NCBI RefSeq assembly: GCF_017875645.1
Contig: NZ_JAGGMR010000001.1
Location: 4,588,001-4,652,000 of the forward strand
Reading direction: 5' to 3'
Source of the DNA: Nocardia goodfellowii
GTDB lineage: Bacteria; Actinomycetota; Actinomycetes; Mycobacteriales; Mycobacteriaceae
Length of the DNA: 64,000 nucleotides
This document shows, one piece after another, positions 46,804-55,351 of the stretch; within the stretch, counting starts at the first letter, position 1; each line of letters starts with the position of its first letter. The notes under the pieces were generated by a model, which was not told the origin of the DNA, ran no database searches, and saw only the letters and a list, made by a program, of their open reading frames with translations. A program made the translations under genes and the position numbers.

Positions 46804-47127
46804 TTGGAACGCACGACGTTCTGCTATCCCGACAGCTACCTGAACCCCTCGAACTTCGGTGTCGCCGGACACATGGGTCTCATCGCACTGGCCGAAGCTG
46901 CGGCCGACTATCAAGACGTGCTCGACAACTACATCGAGGCGCATATCCACCCGTGGCTGTGGAGTGGCACAACGGATTTCGGCTCTCCTCGGGACCGAGC
47001 CGACATAAGATTCGAACGCACTGTCATGTGGCGCCGCGCGCTGGTCGAATGCCCGAACCGATTGGCGGACAGTGGTTCTCAGCGGGCGCTGTGCCCTTCG
47101 GCGGCGCAGTCGGCAACGACGTGCTGA
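46804..47127 (+). other. Coding-like fragment, unidentified
   Basis: From TTG 46804 a frame of 107 codons reads ERTTFCYPDSYLNPSNFGVA, GHMGLIALAEAAADYQDVLD, NYIEAHIHPWLWSGTTDFG and RFERTVMWRRALVECPNRLA. Composition looks natural, more so than other frames here, and suggests a fragment of an accessory or immunity-type protein. No ribosome site is present, and its end overlaps the DUF2071 gene on the other strand by 49 bases. Family unknown; may be decayed. Confidence 0.4.
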
Positions 47128-47837
47128 GGTTCCAGGGCCCGCCAGGTCACCGGTACCTGGCGCATCAGTAGCGCACAGTCGAGTTTCGCGCTGCCCGGCG
47201 GGAACCGGTCCGGGTCGTCGAAGATCGTGGACCGAACGGATTGGATGTCGACGGGTTCGACCTGCCATGCGTCTGTTCGGAGCTCGAGCCCGTCCAGGCG
47301 TTGGCCGCCTCGGGTGGCCGAGAATCCGGCCGAGCCCTGCCTGAAGAACTCCGATGCCTGCGCGAGATCGGCGAACAATTCGCTGCCCTGGAAGCGCCCG
47401 GCGGTCCGGACGTCGACACTGACGGAGATGGTTTCGTCGCGGGTGCGGTAGGCGACGTGGAGCTCCCGCGCTGTTTCGCGGACGTCGAACCGCGCGGCGT
47501 TGTGCTCGCCGGGGAAGAGTCGCCCACCGGCCAGGACGTTGATCAGCGAGCTGCTGTCGCGGCGCGCGATATACACGCCGGTCGAGTGTCCTTGCGGGCC
47601 ATCCCATTCGACCGCGATGCGATGTGCCGCGTTCTCGGTACGCAGTCCGGCCCAGCCGGGTAGTGCACTGGGCCGGAACTGTCCGAGGCGGATCAGACAG
47701 ACGCCCGCGACCGCCCAGCCGTCGACCAATTGCGGTCGCATTGTCGGCGGCATCATTGCTGCGGCGATCGCGGGGTCGACTCGGTAGTTCACAAGCAGGC
47801 GTCGTTCTATGACGCTGGACATTCGCGGTGGTCTCAT
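47079..47837 (-). CDS. DUF2071 family protein
   Basis: A 252-residue DUF2071-type protein. The start SSVIERRLLVNYRVDPAIAA, then MMPPTMRPQLVDGWAVAGVC and the centre GVYIARRDSSSLINVLAGGR are the marks of the group, which is related to acetoacetate-decarboxylase-like beta folds. The biochemical role is unknown. The ATG at 47837 overlaps the stop of the ArsR gene (ATGA), so the two form one transcript controlled by the ArsR operator at 48180. Confidence 0.85.
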   Translation of the reverse strand: MRPPRMSSVIERRLLVNYRVDPAIAAAMMPPTMRPQLVDGWAVAGVCLIRLGQFRPSALPGWAGLRTENAAHRIAVEWDGPQGHSTGVYIARRDSSSLINVLAGGRLFPGEHNAARFDVRETARELHVAYRTRDETISVSVDVRTAGRFQGSELFADLAQASEFFRQGSAGFSATRGGQRLDGLELRTDAWQVEPVDIQSVRSTIFDDPDRFPPGSAKLDCALLMRQVPVTWRALEPQHVVADCAAEGHSAR

Positions 47838-48172
47838 CCGGGTTCCCCGTTCTTGGTGTTGCGGGCTCTGCGCTGTCTGACGATGACCTGCTCGGGGCAG
47901 ATCGTGCTCAGAAATCTGCCGACGCACAACGCCAGCCGCTCCTCGACCAGCGAGTAGAAGATTCGATTGGCGTCTCGGCGCTCCCGGACCAGCCCGGCGG
48001 CCTTGAGCACGCTCAGATGCCGGGAGATCGAGGGGCCACTGATCGGGAATCTCGCGGCGATGTCACCCGCGGTCAACTCGCCGGAGCGAAGGTCTTCCAA
48101 GATCTGGCGGCGCGTCGAATCGGCCAGTGCGCGGAATACTCCCGCTTCGTCGGCAGGGTCGCTCTCGGTCAT
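47834..48172 (-). CDS. ArsR-family repressor
   Basis: A 112-residue ArsR/SmtB-type winged-helix protein: VFRALADSTRRQILEDLRSG, LTAGDIAARFPISGPSISRH and LSVLKAAGLVRERRDANRIF. No metal-binding ELCVC motif is seen, so it is of the non-metal-sensing class (GntR-like SRPBCC/DUF partners). First gene of a two-gene operon with the DUF2071 gene. A 20-base palindrome lies 7 bases upstream of its ATG and probably covers the promoter, so it represses itself. Confidence 0.92.
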   Translation of the reverse strand: MTESDPADEAGVFRALADSTRRQILEDLRSGELTAGDIAARFPISGPSISRHLSVLKAAGLVRERRDANRIFYSLVEERLALCVGRFLSTICPEQVIVRQRRARNTKNGEPG

Positions 48173-48179
48173 AGTGGCA

Positions 48180-48199
48180 ATTTAGCACTCTAGCTAAAT
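48180..48199. promoter_or_regulatory. ArsR operator palindrome
   Basis: ATTTAGCACTCTAGCTAAAT has perfect 7-base arms (ATTTAGC / GCTAAAT) and a 6-base spacer, directly before the ArsR start. The 20-base AT-rich design is typical of ArsR-type operators. Confidence 0.8.
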
Positions 48200-48409
48200 A
48201 GCGAAGAAGGGCGCGACAGGCAGTGTCGACAAGATCACCCGCCATCTCGCGGCCCGTATGCGCCCCATACGGAGGTTTGTGCGAGATGCTGCGTCCCTAC
48301 GAAGGACCGACGCGCTGTATCGACGAGGTATCGACAGTGCGCCTGTTCGAACCATTCGTGACGTCTTGCTGCCCTCAAAATTGTTGGCCGGCAGAGGTGT
48401 TCGCTGTTC

Positions 48410-49078
48410 ATGATGGTCAGCATGAGCCTGATGTCGTATTGGCCTTTGGCCGGATTGCGGATGCGCACACCGCGACTGGAGTTGCGGATGCCGAGCATGG
48501 AGGACCTTGGTGCACTTGCCGGGCTAGCTGCCGAGGGCGTGCATGATCCGGCGGTGCAACCGTTCACGGCGGGGTGGACCGATGCGGGGCCGGATGAACG
48601 TGCGCGGGGATTGTTGCAGTGGCACTGGCGGTGCTGGGCCGAGTGGCGGGTCGCGTCATGGGCGCTCAACCTCGTCGTGCTCCGCGATGGTGAAGTGGTC
48701 GGTACGCAGTCGGTGGGTGCGCGAGACTTCGCGGTTTGCGCGGAGGTGAACACCGGATCGTGGCTGGGTTTGAAACACCATGGCCAAGGGATGGGAACGG
48801 AGATGCGGGCTGCGGTGTTGGAGCTGGCTTTTGCCTTGCTCGGGGCGGATTCGGCGGTGTCAGGTGCGTTCGAGGACAATCTGGCGTCGCACGCGGTTTC
48901 TCGCAAACTCGGGTACCGGTTCGACGGGGTCGAGATGCATGCGGTGCGGGGGAAACCGGCGATGCTGCGTCGGTTACGGCTTACGCGCGCCCAATGGGAA
49001 ACCGGTCCACGCATGCGGGTGGAAGTGGCCGGATTGCCGGAATGCCTATCGCTTTTCGGGGTTCCGTCGAGACCATGA
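48410..49078 (+). CDS. GNAT acetyltransferase
   Basis: A GNAT-fold N-acetyltransferase of up to 222 residues (RimJ/RimL-like): LRMRTPRLELRMPSMEDLGA at the start, ALNLVVLRDGEVVGTQSVGA for the central strands, and the acetyl-CoA loop region GSWLGLKHHGQGMGTEMRAA with the P-loop-like HHGQGMGTE. It ends in NLASHAVSRKLGYRFDGVEM. It acetylates an amine on a protein or small molecule. Several in-frame ATGs cluster at the start; the one at 48422 gives the more usual MSLMSYWPL beginning. Confidence 0.9.
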   Translation: MMVSMSLMSYWPLAGLRMRTPRLELRMPSMEDLGALAGLAAEGVHDPAVQPFTAGWTDAGPDERARGLLQWHWRCWAEWRVASWALNLVVLRDGEVVGTQSVGARDFAVCAEVNTGSWLGLKHHGQGMGTEMRAAVLELAFALLGADSAVSGAFEDNLASHAVSRKLGYRFDGVEMHAVRGKPAMLRRLRLTRAQWETGPRMRVEVAGLPECLSLFGVPSRP

Positions 49079-49138
49079 CGATCATGAACGTCAGCAAAGT
49101 TGATATCACCGAAACGTCGACCCACGCACCGCCGGGAT

Positions 49139-49450
49139 TTAGCTGGGCCAAGTACCGCTGTGGTTCGACCTGTCCATTGGTAGTTCGATTCGAGCGACAT
49201 CACGGTGGCGGATCGTCCCGCCGCCCGCGGCCACGATCGTGGTGGCGAGATCTTGGGCCAACGTCAGATCATCGCCCTCGAGCGCGTACAAAGAAATGTC
49301 CACTGCGCGGCTCGCCGAGAAATTCTGCCCGGAGCCGGTATCGGACTCGTGTACCGGCGCAACGGATGTGCAGTCGGTTACTGTCGCCGGGCATCCGGAC
49401 AGCAACATCACCACCGTAGCGAACGCTGTCGTCAGCGAGCTGTTATCCAA
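49139..49450 (-). CDS. Possible small lipoprotein
   Basis: TTG 49450 opens a 103-codon frame with a short hydrophobic stretch and lipobox (TTAFATVVMLLSGCPATVTD) followed by ESDTGSGQNFSASRAVDISL and LAQDLATTIVAAGGGTIRHR. No family recognised and the ribosome site is weak, so it could be a fragment. A longer frame reaching upstream adds improbable Arg/Trp/Cys-rich sequence. Confidence 0.4.
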   Translation of the reverse strand: MDNSSLTTAFATVVMLLSGCPATVTDCTSVAPVHESDTGSGQNFSASRAVDISLYALEGDDLTLAQDLATTIVAAGGGTIRHRDVARIELPMDRSNHSGTWPS

Positions 49451-49979
49451 ATCGATTTCGTGTCCGGCCGCCGCAGCCGAGACTTCAGCTTCCAAACACG
49501 GCACCGTGGTATCTCGCGAGGCCCGATCGATCCGCCGCCAGCGTGACAGCGGCGGGAAACATTCGACTTCCAGTCGGCCTCGCCAGCGTCGATAGCAGCA
49601 GTCGAGCAACGGTGACAGCGCATGGCGCCACATAGGTTGATCGACCACCGCCGAAAGCCGAACCACCCGACACGTGGTTGCGAAATCAGACTCTGCGGGT
49701 GCCACTACGGATGCGCTGCTCACGATGCCCCCTGTGAAGCCGGAACCGCTTGAATGACGGTAATAGAACCTACCGCGACTAAGGGCACCTCATTTGACCC
49801 CTTGCAGTGACGGAGTGTGAGCAAATCAGCTCAGGCATAACAACGTCCCGTCGGTGCACTTCGGCACCGAAAGCCGCGGTCCAGCAACCGTTACCCGAGC
49901 GATCTAGGCGCAATCTGAGGCCGGCCCGGGGGCGCGATTCATGGCCTGCGTGATCTCCGCGCCGTGGGGGTGGCGAGCT
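49451..49979. other. Long gene-poor stretch
   Basis: Nothing convincing on either strand. The part 49740-49830 is AT-richer (GACGGTAATAGAACCTACCG region), which may hold the promoter of the small lipoprotein. Confidence 0.3.
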
Positions 49980-50579
49980 TCAGGTGCAGTCGAAGAGTCG
50001 GTCGAGGTAGTAATCGATGGCCGCCAGCGCGGCCTCTGGATCGATGACGTCGAACTCGAGCAGCGGGGTGAAGCCGGTAAGCGCGAGCAGGAGGTTCGTC
50101 TCGATCGCCGGTTCACGATCCCGGGCGATGTGGCCGTCGGCGATCGCCTGCCTGATCAAGCGTTCGGTGAGTGCTCTGCCGTCATGGAGTCCGAGGCGGG
50201 CCTGCTCGTGCAGCTCCGGGTCGTGGAGCGCCTCGAGGGTGTAGGCGGCGCTCATCCGGCTGGTGGCGCGGGCGTCCGGGTGCAGGGGGAGCATCTCCAT
50301 GAGCGTCACTCGCAGCACGTCTCGGGGGTGCGGAGGTGAGCCGAGACGGTCGAGTCCCTGGGTGACGCGCTGTGCGGTCTGTTCGGCAGCGAATTCCATC
50401 GCGAAGACGAGCATCGCTGTCCGGGAACGGAAATAGTGCTGTACCTGCCCCAGGGAGGCATCCGCCTCACGGGCGACCTCGCGCATCGTCGCGCGGGCCC
50501 AACCTTGTTGTTCGACTACTCGCCACAGGGCGCGCGCGATGGTTTCGCGACGTTCTCGGTGGTCGACCTGTTTCGGCAC
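49980..50579 (-). CDS. TetR-family repressor next to an alpha/beta hydrolase
   Basis: A 199-residue TetR regulator: HRERRETIARALWRVVEQQG, then WARATMREVAREADASLGQV and QHYFRSRTAMLVFAMEFAA; the C-terminal part (PLLEFDVIDPEAALAAIDYY) resembles the BetI-like group. Start GTG 50579 is placed behind GGAAGGGG. Divergent from the hydrolase gene with only 65 bases between, so it very likely represses it and itself. That gap contains two loosely similar elements with CTGACATAATACAGCTGAC at 50610 as the best candidate site. Confidence 0.92.
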   Translation of the reverse strand: MPKQVDHRERRETIARALWRVVEQQGWARATMREVAREADASLGQVQHYFRSRTAMLVFAMEFAAEQTAQRVTQGLDRLGSPPHPRDVLRVTLMEMLPLHPDARATSRMSAAYTLEALHDPELHEQARLGLHDGRALTERLIRQAIADGHIARDREPAIETNLLLALTGFTPLLEFDVIDPEAALAAIDYYLDRLFDCT

Positions 50580-50644
50580 TCGAACCCCTTCCCTTCTTTT
50601 CCATACATCTGACATAATACAGCTGACTTGCAAAAGGAGATGCG

Positions 50645-51502
50645 ATGAGTACATTCGCCAGCCCTGAGCTGGAAGCAGCATATTTCGGGGCCTACGACGC
50701 GGTGCTGGCCCACTGGCCGGTACCGGTCGAGACCGTAGATCTTCCGGGTCGATACGGAACGACGCGGGTCACCTCCGCCGGCTCGGCCGCGGCGCAGTCG
50801 CTGGTGCTGCTGCACGGATACGGCGGCACGTCCACGATGTGGTACCCGGTCGTCGGTGCGCTGGCCGAGGAGCATCGCGTGCACGCCGTGGACATCATCG
50901 GCGAGGCGGGCCGCAGCCGGCATACCGGCGCAGCCTTGACCAGCATGGACGATCTCGTGGACTGGCTGGCCGAAACCTTCGATCTGCTCGGGCTACCGGC
51001 GGCCGACCTGTGCGGTCAGTCGCTGGGCGGTCACCTCGCGTACCGGTTCACCATTGCCCATCCCGAACGGGTGCGACGGCTGGTCCTGCTCGACCCGCCC
51101 CTGGTCTTCGCCGGGCTCAGTCCCGAATTCGAGGAGCTGGGCCGAAACCGCGACCCGCACCCCACATTCGAGGCCGCCCGCGCGGTGCTGGCACCGGACG
51201 GCCCCGGCAGCGGACCGGCGCACCTGGAGGCCTACTTCGACCTGCTCGCCCACGGAGCCGCACACTTCCCGTCCTCGCCGATCGTCTATCCGCACCTGCC
51301 GGATGGGCTGACCCAGCTGCCGGTCCCGACCTTCGTCGCACTGGCCGGGGCGAGCGAGGTGCACGATTCGGCGGTGGCCGAGGAGGTCGCGCGGCGTGCC
51401 GGAGCCCATACGGTGGTTCTCCCCGGTGCGGGGCACGGCCTGCTGGCCGATGTCGAACCCGTCCGCAGCCTCGTCCTGGAACACCTCCGGCCGCGCGATT
51501 AG
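50645..51502 (+). CDS. Alpha/beta hydrolase
   Basis: A 285-residue alpha/beta-fold hydrolase. The oxyanion region LVLLHGYGGTSTMWYPVVGA, the nucleophile elbow LCGQSLGGHLAYRF (GxSxG), the Asp/Glu strand VPTFVALAGASEVHD and the catalytic His in LPGAGHGLLADVEP are all present, so it should be active on an ester, lactone or C-C bond. Substrate unknown. GGAGATGCG precedes the ATG. The divergent TetR protein is its probable ligand-responsive repressor. Confidence 0.93.
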   Translation: MSTFASPELEAAYFGAYDAVLAHWPVPVETVDLPGRYGTTRVTSAGSAAAQSLVLLHGYGGTSTMWYPVVGALAEEHRVHAVDIIGEAGRSRHTGAALTSMDDLVDWLAETFDLLGLPAADLCGQSLGGHLAYRFTIAHPERVRRLVLLDPPLVFAGLSPEFEELGRNRDPHPTFEAARAVLAPDGPGSGPAHLEAYFDLLAHGAAHFPSSPIVYPHLPDGLTQLPVPTFVALAGASEVHDSAVAEEVARRAGAHTVVLPGAGHGLLADVEPVRSLVLEHLRPRD

Positions 51503-51837
51503 GTAATCCAGGCCGCCTCTCGCGGACCAGCGCGGCCCTCAGCGGGTGCGGCCCGATACCCCGATCTGCCTCAACACGTCAGCCTGATTCAGGCGAGCCC
51601 CGCCGGTGAATCGAGTTTCGGCCGGATGAGTGTCCCATCTGCCGCGCCCTCGATCGGACCGATGTCGATCGAAGCGGTCGACAACCGCTACTACCGCTGT
51701 CCGCACCACATCAGCGACGTACTTCTTCGGTGAAAAGAATTACCGCCGAATCGGTTTGATCGCCACGTGGGAACGCTCCGAAATGCCGTAGGTGCGCCGT
51801 ATCCGTTCGCTACCCGTCGGCATCGAAACATCCGATA
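51503..51837. other. Intergenic stretch between convergent genes
   Basis: The hydrolase and the HxlR gene run towards each other here. No clear terminator hairpin or gene seen. Confidence 0.3.
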
Positions 51838-52191
51838 TCACCGATTGGTTGACGAAAGCGGGCTATCGCCCATGAGATGTTCACGGCCCCAGGCTTCCAA
51901 CGGGAGCAGAGCGGCATTGAGCAGCTCGCCCAGTGCGGTCAGCGAGTATTCGACGCGAGGAACCACCTCGTCGAACACCTCTCGGTGCACGATTCCGTCG
52001 GCTTCCAGCTCGCGCAGTTGCGCGGTGAGGACCTTCTCCGACACGCCCGGCACCTGGCGGCGTAATTCACCGAAGCGATGCGGGCGTTCGCTCAGCGGCC
52101 ACAGGATCATCATCTTCCACTTGCCGTTCAGTACCGAGAGGGTGGCGTCGAGCCCGCACGTGTAAGCGCCGGGCCTGCGTGTGATCGGCAC
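51838..52191 (-). CDS. HxlR-family regulator
   Basis: A 117-residue HxlR-type winged-helix protein: YTCGLDATLSVLNGKWKMMI, LWPLSERPHRFGELRRQVPG, VSEKVLTAQLRELEADGIVH and VEYSLTALGELL. The conserved Cys in the N-terminal arm (YTCGLD) is the redox- or electrophile-sensing residue of many HxlR proteins. GTG 52191 follows AGAAGGGG. Divergent from the imine-reductase-like gene, with a 16-base palindrome in between. Confidence 0.93.
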   Translation of the reverse strand: MPITRRPGAYTCGLDATLSVLNGKWKMMILWPLSERPHRFGELRRQVPGVSEKVLTAQLRELEADGIVHREVFDEVVPRVEYSLTALGELLNAALLPLEAWGREHLMGDSPLSSTNR

Positions 52192-52227
52192 GAAATACCC
52201 CTTCTGCCTGCATATTCCCTTACCCGG

Positions 52228-52243
52228 AAGTAGGTACCCACTT
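52228..52243. promoter_or_regulatory. HxlR-type operator palindrome
   Basis: AAGTAGGTACCCACTT is palindromic at 14 of 16 positions (AAGTRGGTACCYACTT) and lies midway between the divergent HxlR and oxidoreductase genes. Confidence 0.65.
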
Positions 52244-52291
52244 CGATGTGCGTACTTGATGCGCCCGGATGTCTCGCCGAGAGTATTCCCC

Positions 52292-53182
52292 ATGTCCGAA
52301 TCTTCGAAGAAGTCGCTCACCGTCCTCGGTCTCGGTGATATGGGCGCGGCACTGGTCCGCTCCTGGCTCACGACCGGGTACACCGTCACGGTCTGGAACC
52401 GAAGTGCTCGACCGGCTCCCGAGGGGGCTGTCGTCGCCGCGACCGCCGCCGAAGCCGCAGCTGCCAACTCGCTTGTTGTCGTGTGCCTCCTCGACGATGT
52501 CTCGGTGCGCGAGACCCTGGACGGCATCGACCTGACCGGCCGCGACATCGTCAACATGACCACCAGTACTCCAGCCGAGGCGCGTGCCCTGTCCGACTGG
52601 ATCACCATGCGCGGCGGCCGTCTTCTGGACGCCGGGATCATGGCCGTACCGTCGATGATCGGTGTCGCCGATTCCGGTGGATACGTTTTCTACAGCGGCT
52701 CGGCCGAGGTATATGAGACCCACGCCGAGGCTTTGACCGTGCCGGCCGGTGTCAACTACGTGGGCTCGGACGCCGGATTCGCCGCGCTCTACGACATCGC
52801 TTTGCTCAGCGCGATGTGGGGCATGTTCGCAGGCGCCGCACACGCTTTCGCGTTGATCGGCTCAGAAGACATCTCACCGGCCGATTTCGCGCCCCTCATG
52901 GTCGGCTATCAACAGGCGATGGCCGGATACGCCTACGGCACCGCCGCCCAGCTGGCCAGTGGCGACTACGCTGAGGGCGTCGAGTCGAATCTGGCGATGA
53001 TGTGCACGACGAACGGTACGTTGCTGCGGACCGCCGAGGAACAAGGCGTCAGTCCCGAACTCCTCACACCCTTCATGGCATTGATGGAGCGCCGGGTCGC
53101 CGAGGGTGGCGGAAGCGAGTCCACCACCGGCGTCGTAGACCTCCTGCGCCGCCCGAAAACGCCAGTTGCACAGCATCAATGA
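52292..53182 (+). CDS. Imine-reductase/6PGDH-like NADP oxidoreductase
   Basis: A 296-residue member of the beta-hydroxyacid dehydrogenase / imine reductase group. The Rossmann motif is LTVLGLGDMGAALVRSWLTT, followed by VWNRSARP (Arg for NADP), the strand VVVCLLDD, and MTTSTPAEARALSDW. The long inter-domain helix is GSDAGFAALYDIALLSAMWG, and the C-terminal domain swaps in the dimer. The DAGIMAVPSMIGVADSGGYV segment is that of imine reductases rather than of hydroxyacid enzymes. It reduces cyclic imines or related C=N/C=O bonds. Controlled by the divergent HxlR protein, by inference. Confidence 0.9.
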   Translation: MSESSKKSLTVLGLGDMGAALVRSWLTTGYTVTVWNRSARPAPEGAVVAATAAEAAAANSLVVVCLLDDVSVRETLDGIDLTGRDIVNMTTSTPAEARALSDWITMRGGRLLDAGIMAVPSMIGVADSGGYVFYSGSAEVYETHAEALTVPAGVNYVGSDAGFAALYDIALLSAMWGMFAGAAHAFALIGSEDISPADFAPLMVGYQQAMAGYAYGTAAQLASGDYAEGVESNLAMMCTTNGTLLRTAEEQGVSPELLTPFMALMERRVAEGGGSESTTGVVDLLRRPKTPVAQHQ

Positions 53183-53569
53183 TCCCGTTGCGGGCCGGTC
53201 GAATTGCAGTGGTGCGCGTTTCGATTTAGTCGGCGCATTTCGGTGTGCCACCGGTGAGTTGCCGACGACGCACGGAAATCACGCTGGGCACGCGCTGGCG
53301 AACACATAGGTAGTGCCCGCAGCTACTTGGCCCATGTGCGGATCGTGGCCATCGCCCCAGGTCGGCCGGGTGCAGCAGGCAGGCACGACGCATGTGCTGG
53401 CAACAAAAGTACTCGACCGCTCAACGGCTATGGGCCGAGATACCGCACCGCAGGTGGGGATGTTGTTTCCGCCCTTTCTCGATCCGGCGGGCCCGCTGGA
53501 TCCGAATAGGGCGATGGAGCCGACTACTTCGGTGCCATGTGCGCAATTGCCTGCGAGAAGGAGCTGTCC
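53183..53569. other. No recognised gene
   Basis: The stretch behind the oxidoreductase gene. It carries the ribosome site (AAGGAG, 53558-53563) of the small secreted gene, nothing else supported. Confidence 0.3.
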
Positions 53570-53775
53570 ATGTTTCTGAGGACCGTGATCGCCGCGGTGT
53601 TGATGTCGTTCGCGGGAACGATCATCACCGCCCGGTCGCGCAGGCCGACCAGTCCAGCTGTGCCGACGCAGTGGTCACCTCCGGCTCGGACAAGGTCGAT
53701 TTGCGGTTGTGCTTACAGACCAATGGCCTGCATGTCGGCACGGCGGTGGATATCGAGTTGCCGTGCAGAGGGTAG
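53570..53775 (+). pseudogene. Small secreted protein gene with a one-base deletion
   Basis: ATG 53570 (AAGGAG upstream) gives MFLRTVIAAVLMSFAGTIIT, a signal peptide, and then goes out of frame at about 53630. The next frame reads PVAQADQSSCADAVVTSGSD then KVDLRLCLQTNGLHVGTAVD and stops at 53775. Restoring one C in the run at 53630 yields a continuous 69-residue precursor with signal cleavage near AQA and three cysteines. Family unknown. Confidence 0.6.
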
Positions 53776-53793
53776 ACCGCCAGTATCTACTGC

Positions 53794-54366
53794 ATGACCG
53801 TTGCAGGTTCCCACGCTCTAGCAACGGGTGTCGGTCCTCCGCAACGAATTGTTCTGGACGATCTCCTGATACGTCGCTGGCAGCCGGAAGATCTGATGGC
53901 CCGATTCCAGGCGATCACAGCGTCCTACGAGCACCTCCGTCCTTGGATGGATTGGCTCGCCGAACCACCGACGTTAGAAAAGCAACGCGCACGCAGTCGA
54001 ATGTGTGCCGCGAGTTGGCCCACTGCCGACCGCAGCTTCGACTTCGGCATTTTTGACCCGGACGGCACGCTCCTCGGCGCGATCAGCCTGCACGACAGTC
54101 TCGGCCCCTCGCGGTTGGAAATCGGCTATTGGTGCCACGCCGCACACACCGGTCGCGGTGTCGTGACTCGCAGCGTTGCCTCATTGACGCGAATCGCCTT
54201 GGAACTGCCATGCATCGACAGTGTTGAGATCCACTGTGATGAAGCCAATCTCCGCAGCGCCGCCGTCGCCCGACGACTCGGTTATCACCTCGATCGTGTC
54301 GAGTCCCGAGCCAAGCGCGCACCCGCGGAATCTGGACGCGGAATGTACTGGGTCAAGCACCGGTAG
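53794..54366 (+). CDS. GNAT acetyltransferase (RimJ/RimL-like)
   Basis: A 190-residue GNAT protein: LLIRRWQPEDLMARFQAITA, SYEHLRPWMDWLAEPPTLEK, FGIFDPDGTLLGAISLHDSL and the CoA loop EIGYWCHAAHTGRGVVTRSV with GYW..HxxHTGRGVVT as the signature. It ends EANLRSAAVARRLGYHLDRV. It probably acetylates a protein N-terminus or an amine drug/metabolite. Followed by a perfect hairpin. Confidence 0.93.
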   Translation: MTVAGSHALATGVGPPQRIVLDDLLIRRWQPEDLMARFQAITASYEHLRPWMDWLAEPPTLEKQRARSRMCAASWPTADRSFDFGIFDPDGTLLGAISLHDSLGPSRLEIGYWCHAAHTGRGVVTRSVASLTRIALELPCIDSVEIHCDEANLRSAAVARRLGYHLDRVESRAKRAPAESGRGMYWVKHR

Positions 54367-54372
54367 TCCTAC

Positions 54373-54392
54373 CTGCCGACTCCTGTCGGCAG
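54373..54392. terminator. Hairpin between convergent GNAT and SRPBCC genes
   Basis: CTGCCGACTCCTGTCGGCAG: perfect 8-base arms, 4-base loop, 7 bases after the GNAT stop. Confidence 0.7.
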
Positions 54393-54441
54393 TGGGTCAG
54401 ACTCGCAGGGAGATGTTTGCGGGGACCTTCCTCCTTTCTGC

Positions 54442-54885
54442 TCAGCAGGGAATCACCTGGCCGAGCCGTGGCAGGACAAGTCTTTTCCAGCCGCGTTCTG
54501 TAGCGTTGCGCGCCATCTTTTGCCGCCGATCTTCGATGTCGAAACCTGTCTGTGTCAGTAGAAGTCGTGTGCCTCGACCCTGTGGTTGCAGTGTCCAGTC
54601 GACCACCCAGCGAGCGGGATACTCGGCCTGCGGATACGCCCAGCTGTAGGTGAGTTGCTGGTACGGCCGAGCCGCCAGCACCTCGCAGAGGATCTCGTCG
54701 ATTGATGAGTCCGGGATGGTGAATCGAAAGCAAGTACCGACCGAGGCGGCGAACCCGGCAGGTCGAAGCAGCCACCGTCCCATTAGTTCCGGCTCGGTCA
54801 ACGCGCGCCACACAGACTCTGGCGGCTGCGGGAAGAAGCTGCCGAGCTCGACCGCGGCGGGATTCAACAGTGGATCGGCTATCAC
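54442..54885 (-). CDS. SRPBCC (AHSA1-type) protein
   Basis: A 147-residue START/AHSA1-fold protein: VELGSFFPQPPESVWRALTE, PELMGRWLLRPAGF, and the C-terminal helix block RLLLTQTGFDIEDRRQKMAR. It forms a hydrophobic cavity; members bind lipids or polyketide-like ligands, and many are of unknown role. GTG 54885 sits behind GGAGG, giving a better start than the ATG ten codons earlier. It follows the acyl carrier protein gene by 40 bases on the same strand, so a shared transcript and a link to acyl chains are possible. Confidence 0.88.
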   Translation of the reverse strand: MIADPLLNPAAVELGSFFPQPPESVWRALTEPELMGRWLLRPAGFAASVGTCFRFTIPDSSIDEILCEVLAARPYQQLTYSWAYPQAEYPARWVVDWTLQPQGRGTRLLLTQTGFDIEDRRQKMARNATERGWKRLVLPRLGQVIPC

Positions 54886-54925
54886 CTCGTCACCTCCGCG
54901 AGTTGCGAGACCCATCCACGGCTGA

Positions 54926-55231
54926 TCAATTGGCTTGGCCTTCCTTGTATTTCGCTTCCAGGTCCGCCGCGAGTTGCGGCATCTCGGCTTCCATCTTCTG
55001 GACGTAGGCGACTGCGTCGCCGACGGTGCGCAGGCTCGCCAGATCCTCGTCCGGGATCTTCACCTCGTACTTGTCCTCGAGCTGCACGGCGATCTCGACC
55101 AGCGACAGTGAGTCGATGTCCAGATCGTCGACGAAGGTTTTATCCAGCGTCACCTCAGCGGCCTCGATGCCGGTCACCTCCTCCACGATCTCCGCTATGC
55201 CGGCAACGATTTCTGTCTGTGTAGTAGCCAT
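54926..55231 (-). CDS. Acyl carrier protein, AcpM type
   Basis: A 101-residue acyl carrier protein. The phosphopantetheine Ser is in FVDDLDIDSLSLVEIAVQLE (about S41), within a typical four-helix ACP. The C-terminal extension (KMEAEMPQLAADLEAKYKEG) is that of AcpM, the carrier of meromycolate chains in FAS-II. The housekeeping acpM lies with kasA/kasB, absent here, so this is an orphan paralogue. Its 4'-phosphopantetheinylated form would load acyl chains for a pathway not encoded nearby. AGGGTGATCC leader; divergent from the MerR gene. Confidence 0.93.
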   Translation of the reverse strand: MATTQTEIVAGIAEIVEEVTGIEAAEVTLDKTFVDDLDIDSLSLVEIAVQLEDKYEVKIPDEDLASLRTVGDAVAYVQKMEAEMPQLAADLEAKYKEGQAN

Positions 55232-55323
55232 GGATCACCCTTCCTCGGTGCGATCACCCCGCCGCGTCGGCCACAGGCTCGGTGCCTCGGCGAAGCGAGC
55301 GACGGGTGCTTGTACGCTAAGAG

Positions 55324-55339
55324 CTCCAGTGGGGTGGAG
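55324..55339. promoter_or_regulatory. MerR-type dyad CTCCA-N6-TGGAG
   Basis: A 5+5 inverted repeat with a 6-base spacer, 12 bases before the MerR start and with the same geometry as the dyad at 18373. It is the probable autoregulatory site; it lies within the region shared with the divergent ACP gene. Confidence 0.5.
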
Positions 55340-55351
55340 GTGCAAGAGGTT

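Noticed and set aside
46590..47607. Extension of the small secreted protein upstream to a 469-codon frame
   Set aside because: The added part is antisense or out of frame to the DUF2071 gene and Arg/Pro-rich; the signal peptide at 46590 marks the true start.
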